A stretch of DNA of 12,613 nucleotides from a bacterium (GCA_021791455.1 JAJYWM010000375.1:1-12613); one strand, 5' to 3'. Counted from the first letter of the stretch, positions 1 through 7,204 are shown. Notes: generated from the sequence alone by a model not told the origin. A program made the numbers and translations.

Positions 1-870
1 GGGAGCGGCGAGCAGGGTCAGCCCTGCCAGGACCCCCACGGTGACCGTCCAATCCCTGGGCTCAGAGCCGAGAGCCCCTGGAAAAATTCTGAGCAGCGCC
101 GCCAGGACCGCCAGGGACACCAGGGCCGTCCTGGCGGTGGCCGCACCCGCCGGGACCGTGAGTATCTCCATCGCCCTCCAAACCCCCGTGGGAAAGATCC
201 CGATCTGGCCCAGCGCACCGACCAGAATCAGGAGTGCCGCCAGAGCCATCAGGGGGTTCACGGGAATCGACTGGCGCGCAATGGCGCCGAGCGAGGTCGA
301 CCCGCTGACGCCCGCGATGATCGCCTCCCCTCCAACGAAGAGAGCGATCAGCCCCGCGCTGACAAGCAATGACCTGGCTGCGGAGCGGACAGCGGCGGCG
401 CTGGTCTTGCGCAGGCCCATGGCCATGTTCAAGGGCAGCACGGTCATCGCGAGGCCGACCGCCAGACTGGCCAGATCGGCAGCGGACGCGGTGAACAGCA
501 CCCCGGCGGTCGCCACCAGGAGCAGAGCGTGATAGACCCCGAGGTGCGGAGCGACCTCAGACTCGGAGTCCGCGCCGCACACCACCACGGCGCCAGCCGC
601 CGCCAGTCCCGCAGCGTAGAAGAATAGAGCGAAGCGGTCGATGACGAAGCTGCCGTGCTCTATGTCGGGAGGGACCAGCCCGTACGAGGACCGCCAGAAG
701 CCGATGCTGGCCAAAAAGGCCAGAACCAGGGCCGTCAGGGCCACCCAGCGTGTGAGCGTGCCGGCCTGGTTGCGGTGATCCATGGGGCGCAGGTCGATGA
801 AGGCGCAGACTGCGGCCCCCAAGAGCAGCAGGCCCATCGGCCCGAAATCCTGGGTGAATGCCAGGTTCAC
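1..870 (-). CDS. nuoN: NuoN-like antiporter-fold subunit of a complex I-type membrane arm (3' end outside window)
   Basis: First 290 residues of a polytopic membrane protein; the stop lies beyond the left edge. The region around residues 111-165 follows the NuoN pattern (YHALLL, then ASAADL, VGL and LPLNMAMGLRK), and residues 217-231 match the TM7 block that normally reads GxxFKxxxVPFHxW. The family forms one of three antiporter-like proton channels in respiratory complex I. By hand alignment to E. coli NuoN, Glu133 falls on Ala141, Lys217 on Gln222 and Lys247 on Ser252, so the usual channel charges are missing. The GTG start at 870 overlaps the TGA of the nuoM-like gene (GTGA), indicating translational coupling at the end of the visible J-K-L-M-N run. 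The family is fairly sure; whether it pumps protons is doubtful. Confidence 0.82.
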   Translation of the reverse strand, partial: MNLAFTQDFGPMGLLLLGAAVCAFIDLRPMDHRNQAGTLTRWVALTALVLAFLASIGFWRSSYGLVPPDIEHGSFVIDRFALFFYAAGLAAAGAVVVCGADSESEVAPHLGVYHALLLVATAGVLFTASAADLASLAVGLAMTVLPLNMAMGLRKTSAAAVRSAARSLLVSAGLIALFVGGEAIIAGVSGSTSLGAIARQSIPVNPLMALAALLILVGALGQIGIFPTGVWRAMEILTVPAGAATARTALVSLAVLAALLRIFPGALGSEPRDWTVTVGVLAGLTLLAAP

Positions 871-2396
871 GAGTGGCCTCCCTTCTTGGCCGGAGCTACC
901 GCGGGTGCGTAGCTGGATACCCGGGCCGCGACCAGATCAGTTCCGTGCACCGTGTAGGGCACGAAGTAGCCCGCCGACACCCCAAAGGCGATCAGCAGGC
1001 CGGCCATTACCCAGCCCGCATAGAACTCGGAGCCATGCGAGTCGGCGACCGCCTGAACCTCCTCCGCAGGAGAGGTCCAGAACACGGACCCGGTGAGCCT
1101 CCAGGCTGCGGCCGCGAGCAAGAGCAGCCCGAGACAGGTCAGCGCGGTGACGAACCGATGCGCCACGAAGCTCCCCACCAGCAGTTGGAAGAGGGCTGGG
1201 AACCCGGCGACAAGGGGGATCCCGAGCAAGCCGGCGAGTCCCACCGCGAACAGGAGCCGCAGCCGCGGAGCCGCGGCCGCAGCCCCTCGGAGAGACGTCA
1301 TCACCTGGGCACCGCTGCGGTCGCAGACCGCGCCCACGGCAAGCACCATCAGGGGGGCGAAGAAGACGTATGCGAAGGCCAGGCCCAGGGCACCGGCGAT
1401 GGAAGTCTCGGAGAAGGCGGTCACGCCCAGAAGGACGGGGCCGCCCACCGCAACTAGCCAGTAGGCGACGACGCGCCGGGCGTCGCCGCTGCCCCGCGCT
1501 GCCAGGGCACCCCAGAAGAGGGTGACCAGGGCCAGCGCGAGAAGTGGGCGCACCAGTTGGAGCGAGGCCTGGGGATCCATGTCCAGGAGGACGCGCACCA
1601 GCCCGTATGCCCCCACCGGCAGCGACGAGATCGTCAGCAGCATCGCCACCGGGGTCGGGGCCGCCGCGACCCCGTCGACCAGCCATCGCTGCAGTGGAAA
1701 TATGGCCATGCGGCTTCCGAACGCGAAGAGCAGAAGCACACCCACGATCAGGGCAGGTGCGCCCGTGACAGGGTTGACGGTGGAGAGGGTGAGAAAGTCG
1801 AAACTCAAATTGCCCGACCGCAACAGCATCAGCAGGATGGCGGCGAGCAGCGCGGCCGTCGCCAAACCCTGGGTCACCAGCACCCGGCGGCCGGCGCTCG
1901 CACCCTGCTCACCGAACGAGACAAGGATCGCCAAAGGGACCACGGGCATGGCGAAGAACACCAGGAATAGCAGGAGGTCCTGAGTGGCGAAGGCACCGGT
2001 CAGGGAAACCTCTGTGATCAGCAGCAGGGCGAAGTAGGAGCGGTAACGCTCCCGGATCCGCCAGCTCGCCAACACCAGGGCCGGAAAGATGGCCGTGATC
2101 GCGAACAGCAGCATCAGGTTGAGGCCATCCGTCCCCAGGTGATAGTCCATCTGGAAGAAGAAGTGGCGCAGCCAGGGGGCGTCGAAGGACGGCTGTGGCA
2201 GGGCACCCTGGGATGGGTTGCCCACCTCGCCGAGGAGGTCAAAGATGGCGATGAAGAGAGGCAGCAGGGTCGCGAACAACGCTGTGGTGCGGACCCTGAA
2301 GCGCTGCAGGTCGGTGCGCACCGGCAGGGCGAGGACCACAAAGGCCCCCACCGCCGGCAGGAAGACGATCAGGGTAAGGCTGATGTCGGACGGCAC
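867..2396 (-). CDS. nuoM: NuoM-like antiporter-fold subunit of a complex I-type membrane arm
   Basis: 509 residues, close to the usual NuoM length, with about 13-14 hydrophobic segments. Recognisable NuoM blocks are residues 121-156 (YFALLLITE, then TQDLLLFLVFF, then PVVP), 223-269 (FAFGSRMAIFPLQRWL, APTPVAM, GAYGLVRV) and 390-410 (GIPLVAGFPALF, LLVGSF). Against E. coli NuoM, the TM5 Glu144 becomes Ala149, TM7 Lys234 becomes Arg229, TM8 Lys265 becomes Pro260 and TM12 Glu407 becomes Leu402. Glu129 in TM4 remains. The GTG start directly follows the TAG of the nuoL-like gene with no gap and in the same frame; a run of seven G lies just upstream and may stand in for a ribosome-binding site. The stop overlaps the nuoN-like start. 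The fold assignment is strong; canonical proton translocation is uncertain. Confidence 0.85.
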   Translation of the reverse strand: MPSDISLTLIVFLPAVGAFVVLALPVRTDLQRFRVRTTALFATLLPLFIAIFDLLGEVGNPSQGALPQPSFDAPWLRHFFFQMDYHLGTDGLNLMLLFAITAIFPALVLASWRIRERYRSYFALLLITEVSLTGAFATQDLLLFLVFFAMPVVPLAILVSFGEQGASAGRRVLVTQGLATAALLAAILLMLLRSGNLSFDFLTLSTVNPVTGAPALIVGVLLLFAFGSRMAIFPLQRWLVDGVAAAPTPVAMLLTISSLPVGAYGLVRVLLDMDPQASLQLVRPLLALALVTLFWGALAARGSGDARRVVAYWLVAVGGPVLLGVTAFSETSIAGALGLAFAYVFFAPLMVLAVGAVCDRSGAQVMTSLRGAAAAAPRLRLLFAVGLAGLLGIPLVAGFPALFQLLVGSFVAHRFVTALTCLGLLLLAAAAWRLTGSVFWTSPAEEVQAVADSHGSEFYAGWVMAGLLIAFGVSAGYFVPYTVHGTDLVAARVSSYAPAVAPAKKGGHS

Positions 2397-4445
2397 CTAG
2401 GGCCCCCCCACGGAGGCGGGATGGACCGCGCCCACCCACACCAGTATCCCCACGGCCACGATCACGAGCCCGAGAGTGGCGGCAGGTACCCCAAGCCTCC
2501 AGCCACCCAAACGAGAGGTCTCCGCGGTCGGCAGCGAGGTGCCGTCCTCCAGGGCGCGAACAGCCGAGTCAGACAGGGGGTCCAGGACCCGGACCGTGAG
2601 CATGGCCAGAACTCGCCCGGGCCAACCTATCAAAGCCCGCTCCAACCCGCTGGCCAGGCCAGTTCCGTCGACCCAGGCCAACCAGTTCCCCTCGCCGGCC
2701 GTCGCCCTGGCAGGGTCAGGGGTGGTCGCCAGCGCGGCCGCCGCCACCAGCACGGGCAGGATCAGAGTGGCGCCCAGGGCCGCCCAGTCGAAGGGCAGGA
2801 GGTTCTTCCCCTTAGCCGACGCAAGAATGTTGCCAATCCCAAAGTGGAGCGCAGGAATGCTCACCAGGCCACTCAGGAGCGCCACCACCACCAGAGCCCT
2901 GAGGACCGCCAGCTGGGATCCGGGGCGAGCCTGGTTCAGGTGACGGCGGGCAGCTCTCGCCTCCCTCGGATCGGTGAGGCCCGGGCCGCGCACGGCTGCC
3001 GCGGCCACCCTGCCGCAGGCCCAGGCGACCAGTAGAGACGACAACAGTTCCCCGCCACCTCCCACCAGCCGCACCATCACGTCCTCGGTCGGCAGACCTC
3101 GGCCGGAGCCCGAGATCGAGGCCGCGAGGACGGCTGCTCTTCCGAAGAATGTCCCGCCTCCAACGAGGCCGACAGCCGCCGCCAGGGCGCCCATCAGAAT
3201 CCAGACGGTGCCCCGCGCCTGGTCCCAGGCGGGCCTGAGGCGTCGCACCGTCGGGATCCGAAGGTCACGGCTCAGGTGGCCAACTGCGCCCATGAGGGCA
3301 CCGATGGTGACAATGGACGACACCGCCATGGCGACGGCGGCGCTGGGGGATCCCAGGCCGAACCCGACCAGCACCGAGGCGGACAGGCTGGCGGAGACGA
3401 AAGCTCCGAAACGGCGCAGATCGGGCTCGCGCACGGCCAGGGCGGACATCACCACCGCGCTGATCGAGGCCAGCACCGTGAGAGCAGGCAGCACCCCGGG
3501 TGCCAGCCGCATCAACGGGAACACCTGGTTGGCCAATGCCCCTGCAACCCCGACCCCGAGAACGGCCAGGAGGGCGCCCGCAGCGCCGCCGGGAGCACCG
3601 ACCAGGCCGCGCCAGAGGCCGTGAAAGGGTACGAGGCCGGCAGTGCAAACAACCGCCACCACGATCAGAACGGCGGCGACAGTCAGGGTGCGGCCCCCGA
3701 CTCCATGCACCTGCCCACGGGTGGCGGCGGTCCAAATCGCGGTCAGCGACGCCAGGTTAAGTCCGTTGGGGCTCAGCGCCTTGGCGGGATGCTTGGCGCT
3801 GGTAGATGCCACCTCAACCGCTCCAGAGAACTTGACGTAGAGGAACACCACTCCCAGAAGAAGGGACATTGCCCCAACTCTCCAGGCGACATAGGTCCTC
3901 CGGGCGACCATTCCTGCCTGAGCTCCAAGACCGGAGCCCAAGATCAAGGCCGCGGCAAACCCGCAGAGTTCGAAGCCGACCAGAACCTGGAACAGCCCCG
4001 GTGCCAGGATTAGAGTCAAAGCACCGAACAGCAGGATTTCGGTCAGGCGCATCAACCCGGCCAAGCGCTGGTCCGATCTCAGCTGGCTCATCATCTGGGT
4101 CTGGGCGACCAGCACGGCTATGACCACGGCAACCGCGAGAACGGTGGCGGCCGGAGTGTCCCAGTAGCCGACCCCGACCTGAAAGTTGGGCGAAAGCAGG
4201 GTCGACGCGGCCGAGTTGAACGGCGTCTGAGTGACCGGGAACGTCCAGAAGGTCAGCGACGACTGGTGCAGGGCCGGTAGAGCCTCGACGGTGGCGAAGA
4301 GCACCACCAGGGCCGCGAGCAGGGTGAGCCCCGATGCGGCCACAACCGCGACCGCCGAGCCGCGCCTGGTCTCGGCCAGATAGCTGACCCCCAGGCCCGC
4401 CACCGGAAGCAACAGTACCGCCCAACTGGCCGCGAAGAGATGCAT
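2397..4445 (-). CDS. nuoL: NuoL-like antiporter-fold subunit with C-terminal lateral-helix region
   Basis: 682 residues from the ATG at 4445, slightly longer than typical NuoL. Residues 99-170 follow the NuoL TM3-TM5 pattern and end in FELCGFAAALILG, which matches WELVGLCSYLLIG and keeps the key TM5 glutamate (Glu159). Residues 264-295 are the TM7-TM8 block (VPFH, then APGG), but the TM7 lysine position is Thr268. DLRR (342-345) stands for the conserved D-I-K-R, and the broken-helix His/Lys positions fall on Ser377 and Ile381. FFGR (433-436) replaces FFSK. A predicted amphipathic stretch (about 600-635) and a last TM (about 651-673) resemble the lateral helix HL and TM16. The start is one base after the nuoK-like stop, with AGGTGAGG upstream. 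An ATG at 4472 is possible; longer starts would run deep inside nuoK. Confidence 0.85.
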   Translation of the reverse strand: MHLFAASWAVLLLPVAGLGVSYLAETRRGSAVAVVAASGLTLLAALVVLFATVEALPALHQSSLTFWTFPVTQTPFNSAASTLLSPNFQVGVGYWDTPAATVLAVAVVIAVLVAQTQMMSQLRSDQRLAGLMRLTEILLFGALTLILAPGLFQVLVGFELCGFAAALILGSGLGAQAGMVARRTYVAWRVGAMSLLLGVVFLYVKFSGAVEVASTSAKHPAKALSPNGLNLASLTAIWTAATRGQVHGVGGRTLTVAAVLIVVAVVCTAGLVPFHGLWRGLVGAPGGAAGALLAVLGVGVAGALANQVFPLMRLAPGVLPALTVLASISAVVMSALAVREPDLRRFGAFVSASLSASVLVGFGLGSPSAAVAMAVSSIVTIGALMGAVGHLSRDLRIPTVRRLRPAWDQARGTVWILMGALAAAVGLVGGGTFFGRAAVLAASISGSGRGLPTEDVMVRLVGGGGELLSSLLVAWACGRVAAAAVRGPGLTDPREARAARRHLNQARPGSQLAVLRALVVVALLSGLVSIPALHFGIGNILASAKGKNLLPFDWAALGATLILPVLVAAAALATTPDPARATAGEGNWLAWVDGTGLASGLERALIGWPGRVLAMLTVRVLDPLSDSAVRALEDGTSLPTAETSRLGGWRLGVPAATLGLVIVAVGILVWVGAVHPASVGGP

Positions 4446-4446
4446 C

Positions 4447-4911
4447 TCAGCCAGCCTCACCTGGGCCATCGTCAGAGCCGGCGGCGGGTGCCGTCTCGTC
4501 CCCCGCCCGCTCTGGCTCGGATGTGTTCGAGCCCTCATCGGAGCCGGGCAAGGGCTCCTCCGCATACGGGGGTTCCGGGCGCTCACCTGGCGCCGCCTGG
4601 GCCGCCACCCGAACTTCGAACACATGATCGGAGTTCGCGCGGCGCCAGAGAACCACCGCCAGCGAGGAACCGACGCCCGCGAGCAGCACCCCAAGGACCT
4701 CCACGACCAGGGCGTATGCCTGCAACTGGGCGGCGGCGCCCGGAGTGGCCGCAGAAGCGGAAAACGCCACCAGGGACTCAGCCACGGCACTGAAACCCAT
4801 CAGAATGCCCAGGTTGGCCCCAAACGCATCGCGGCGGTGAATTGCCGCAAACGCCGCCACCGCGAAGATGGCTGCCGCCGACAGCAGCAGAATGGCGGAC
4901 GTAGCACTCAC
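4447..4911 (-). CDS. nuoK: NuoK-like small membrane subunit with an added acidic C-terminal tail
   Basis: 154 residues; typical NuoK has about 100. Three hydrophobic segments (about 5-24, 31-52, 65-88) surround the NuoK-like RRD (26-28) after TM1 and WRR (89-91) after TM3. The post-TM3 segment DHVFEVR resembles the C-terminal end of E. coli NuoK. Glu45 and Glu71 lie in TM2 and TM3, but an ungapped alignment anchored on RR(N/D) puts Leu37, not Glu45, at the essential Glu36 position, and Glu71 does not line up with Glu72 either. The tail (101-154) has 13 acidic and 3 basic residues and is rich in Pro, Gly and Ser. The basic loop and tail predict a cytoplasmic C-terminus. The GTG start overlaps the TGA of the nuoJ-like gene. 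Identification rests on topology, position and short motifs. Confidence 0.68.
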   Translation of the reverse strand: MSATSAILLLSAAAIFAVAAFAAIHRRDAFGANLGILMGFSAVAESLVAFSASAATPGAAAQLQAYALVVEVLGVLLAGVGSSLAVVLWRRANSDHVFEVRVAAQAAPGERPEPPYAEEPLPGSDEGSNTSEPERAGDETAPAAGSDDGPGEAG

Positions 4912-5525
4912 CTCGACGCTCCCCGCCTGGCCTGCCGAGCCGCGGCCCTGGCCGCCGCCCTCTGACGGGCCCGCCGAGCCTGCTCCTCGGCTCGCCTGCG
5001 TCTTTGCGCTTCCGCCTGGTCCTCAGCCACCTCCCTCTGGTCGCGGGCCACCAGAGCGGCCGCTCCCACCATCGTGGCGGCGGTTAGGACCACGAGCCCC
5101 AGCACCGGCACTCCCATGCCCAGGAGCACGTGCTGACCGACAAGGGACAGGCTCGGGGCCTGGCCCTCAGGGTGGCGGAAACCGGAGCGTGCGGCTATCC
5201 CGGTCGCGACAAGCAGCGCGGCGACTGCCACCGCAAGGACGGCATCCGCCCCCAGCACGACGCCTCGCCATGTTGAGGAGGCCCCCGCCGGTGTGGTCGG
5301 GAGCGCCTGCCTTCGATTCAAAGGGGCGAGGACGGCTGGCCCCGCCAGCGCGCCTAGCAGGAGCATCCCCAGGCCCGGTAGGAGAGCTCCCGCCAGAGCG
5401 AAGGCCGCGGCCAGGGCGACCGTCATCAGCGCCAGCGCCAGCACCTTGGTGGGCCGCGGTGGCCGCAGGACAATCAGGAGCGCGGCACCCACGGCGATCC
5501 CGGTCAGGACCGCGACCCCGATCAC
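4908..5525 (-). CDS. nuoJ: NuoJ-like membrane subunit with an Arg-rich C-terminal tail
   Basis: 205 residues with five hydrophobic segments (about 2-20, 27-49, 51-69, 88-112, 128-160), the NuoJ topology. TM3 (GLGMLLLGALAGPAVLAPLN) stands where NuoJ has its YVGAxxVLFLFVxML segment, but the tyrosine and much of the motif are not kept. TM5 (GVPVLGLVVLTAATMVGAAAL) resembles NuoJ's last helix. Residues 161-205 form a hydrophilic, probably helical or coiled-coil tail with 15 Arg and 7 acidic residues, all the acids in its first half; positive-inside predicts it is cytoplasmic. The GTG start is preceded by GGGGGAGG at 5530-5537, four bases away. It is first in the J-K-L-M-N run, after a 128-bp gap. 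The assignment leans on gene order as well as topology, so it is less certain than L, M and N. Confidence 0.62.
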   Translation of the reverse strand: MIGVAVLTGIAVGAALLIVLRPPRPTKVLALALMTVALAAAFALAGALLPGLGMLLLGALAGPAVLAPLNRRQALPTTPAGASSTWRGVVLGADAVLAVAVAALLVATGIAARSGFRHPEGQAPSLSLVGQHVLLGMGVPVLGLVVLTAATMVGAAALVARDQREVAEDQAEAQRRRRAEEQARRARQRAAARAAARQARRGASR

Positions 5526-5610
5526 AGGGCCTCCCCCGCGGTGACATTCTCAGCCAAGCAGGATGGTTGGTTGGCGAGCAGCTGACGGAACGAAGAGGGC
5601 ACGGGCGGTC

Positions 5611-5616
5611 ATTTTA
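5611..5616 (-). promoter_or_regulatory. Candidate -10 element (TAAAAT) for the nuoJ-K-L-M-N-like run
   Basis: The 128 bp between the prenyl synthase stop and the nuoJ-like start is GC-rich except for one AT patch reading TAAAAT on the minus strand, a good match to the bacterial -10 consensus. It would give a transcript start near 5604 and a leader of roughly 78 bases. No convincing TTGACA-type -35 lies 16-18 bases upstream (GCAAGC is the nearest). This is inferred from sequence only. Confidence 0.35.
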
Positions 5617-5646
5617 TGGGACTGCCATCTCCCGCTTGCGCCAGAG

Positions 5647-5664
5647 GCGACCGTCAGCGGTCGC
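5647..5664 (-). other. Perfect 7-bp GC-rich hairpin with the prenyl synthase stop codon in its loop
   Basis: GCGACCG at 5647-5653 pairs with CGGTCGC at 5658-5664 across a four-base loop. On the minus-strand transcript the loop is CUGA, which contains the UGA stop of the fused prenyl diphosphate synthase. There is no U-run after the stem, so it is not a classical intrinsic terminator. It may instead protect the 3' end, slow ribosomes at termination or help separate expression of the two gene groups. The repeat is exact; any function is inferred. Confidence 0.4.
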
Positions 5665-7204
5665 GCAAGATCAGGCGATCAGCGAATGCCTCCATCCTGG
5701 AGCGCACCGCAGGAGGCAGTGCTGCCAGACTGGCCAGGGCCTCCGAGCTCCAGCCGTCGGCGAGGGTGTGGGCGGTGGCGAGGGCCCCCGTGTCGCGAAC
5801 CAGATCCAGCACGCTCTCCCGGATGGGCCCGGCAGCCTCCGGCTCAGATCGGTCCATGGCCTGAAGTCGCGAGAGTACCGGCTTTCTCTTGGGCCCACGA
5901 AGAGCGCACACGAGAGGCAGACCGCAGATGCCCTGGGCAAGGTCGGTCCCGGCCGGCTTGCCGGTACGGTCGGGGTCGCTGAAGTCCAAGCAGTCGTCGA
6001 TCCCCTGGAATGCCAATCCGAGCTTTCGCGCAAACCTGGTGACGGCCTGGACCTCCCGCGCGGACGCGCCCCCCACTACAGCCCCAATCGCACAGCAGGC
6101 CGACAGCAGGGCGCCCGTCTTGAGCTGGGCCACCTTGACATAGGGAGCCAGCTCTCCAGACCAGACAGAGCGGCGCTCCAGCTCCCGCAGCTGCCCATCG
6201 GCTATCTGCACGAGGGCGTCGGCGAAGTGGCGGGAAATCCGGGGGTCCCCCAGCCGAGCAATCAGCCCCGAGGCCCGCCCCAGGTAGAAGTCACCAACGC
6301 CCAGCGCGACCAGGGGCCCAGATTGCGAAGCGACTGTGGGAGCGCCCCGGCGCGAGCTAGCGCCGTCCACCAGATCGTCGTGGCAGAGAGTGGCGGCATG
6401 GAGCAGTTCCATGGCCGCTGCTGCCTGCAGCAAGCGATCCGGGCGAAACCGACCCCCTATCTCGCCGGTGAGCAAAACCAGGCGGGCTCGGATGCGTTTC
6501 CCTCCCGCGTTCAGCAGGGTCGCCATGGGACCGGCAACGACCGCGGGATCGGTTGCCAGGATCCGGCCCAGCCGCTCCTCAACCGGGTCTGGTGCTGCGA
6601 CGAGGCGCCCAACTGCAGCGTGCCTCTCTCCGAGAGAGTTGGCTGGTCCTCTGGCAAGGAATCTTCCGGCCCGCCACCAGCGAGCCTGATCGACCGCCGA
6701 GAGCCGAGCGGCCCGTGATCCCGCCAGCCCACAGGCAGGGAGCAGCTGTCGTTCGGCCGACTCCACGCTCCCCGTCATCAGGAGGGCGAGGCCAGCCTCT
6801 GTCAGCCCGTCCGCCAGAGCAGCCTCCATGTCGACATCCGAGTAGCGGGCCAGGGCCGAGGCCGCCTGGGCAAGGCAGTAGTCTCCGGCCAGGGTACCAA
6901 GCCCCACGGGACGGCTACCGGCGGCCGCGGCATCGTGCCACTCCAGCGCCCGCTGGGTGAGCTCAGCGGCCGCCGCTGCCCGGACCGCGGACAAACCATC
7001 GCCCTGGCGGAAGGTGGCGGCTCGAAGCGTGACACGCGCCGGTAAGCCCAGCGCCTCCGATTCCTTGCTCACGGCGCCGCCCCAACCGAGCTCGTTTAGA
7101 ACTTGGACGGCCTGCCTTTCCGCTCTTGGCAGGTCCGCCATGCGTCCGGGCCGGACCGGCTCTGCCGTCGACTCGAGGGCCAGCTGGCCCCGACCCGCCG
7201 CCAT
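5654..7204 (-). CDS. Long-chain trans-polyprenyl diphosphate synthase with fused N-terminal HepS-like domain
   Basis: 516 residues, against about 320-350 for a single-domain enzyme. Residues from about 200 are a trans-isoprenyl diphosphate synthase: GGKRIR (234-239), first Asp-rich motif HDDLVD (275-280), second motif DDCLD (403-407). Ala five residues before the first motif fits a long-chain product, so it probably builds the menaquinone side chain by adding isopentenyl diphosphate units. Residues about 25-160 lack Asp-rich motifs but hold AAAAAELTQRALEWHD (76-91) and LAGDY (105-109), then helices as in HEPPP_synt_1, the HepS component of the two-subunit heptaprenyl synthase of Bacillus. The same stretch also resembles the enzyme's own catalytic half (AAAAMELLHAATLCHDD, then VGDF), so a decayed internal duplication is the alternative. 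The ATG overlaps the upstream TGA (TGATG). Catalytic identity is certain; the HepS assignment is likely. Confidence 0.88.
   Translation of the reverse strand: MAAGRGQLALESTAEPVRPGRMADLPRAERQAVQVLNELGWGGAVSKESEALGLPARVTLRAATFRQGDGLSAVRAAAAAELTQRALEWHDAAAAGSRPVGLGTLAGDYCLAQAASALARYSDVDMEAALADGLTEAGLALLMTGSVESAERQLLPACGLAGSRAARLSAVDQARWWRAGRFLARGPANSLGERHAAVGRLVAAPDPVEERLGRILATDPAVVAGPMATLLNAGGKRIRARLVLLTGEIGGRFRPDRLLQAAAAMELLHAATLCHDDLVDGASSRRGAPTVASQSGPLVALGVGDFYLGRASGLIARLGDPRISRHFADALVQIADGQLRELERRSVWSGELAPYVKVAQLKTGALLSACCAIGAVVGGASAREVQAVTRFARKLGLAFQGIDDCLDFSDPDRTGKPAGTDLAQGICGLPLVCALRGPKRKPVLSRLQAMDRSEPEAAGPIRESVLDLVRDTGALATAHTLADGWSSEALASLAALPPAVRSRMEAFADRLILRDR

Noticed and set aside
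2139..3035. 298-codon plus-strand frame
   Set aside because: Gln/Gly/Arg-rich product with no recognisable domain, antisense to the nuoL/nuoM-like genes whose membrane pattern is clear.
4446..4790. N-terminal extension of the nuoL-like frame up to 4790
   Set aside because: It would overlap most of the nuoK-like gene, its extra residues are Pro/Arg-rich and not membrane-like, and the ATG at 4445 one base after the nuoK stop has a ribosome-binding site.
4868..6718. 616-codon open frame on the plus strand, opposite nuoJ/nuoK and the prenyl synthase
   Set aside because: Its product is Pro/Arg/Gly/Ala-rich without any domain, and it lies antisense to genes with clear motifs; long antisense frames are common at this GC content.
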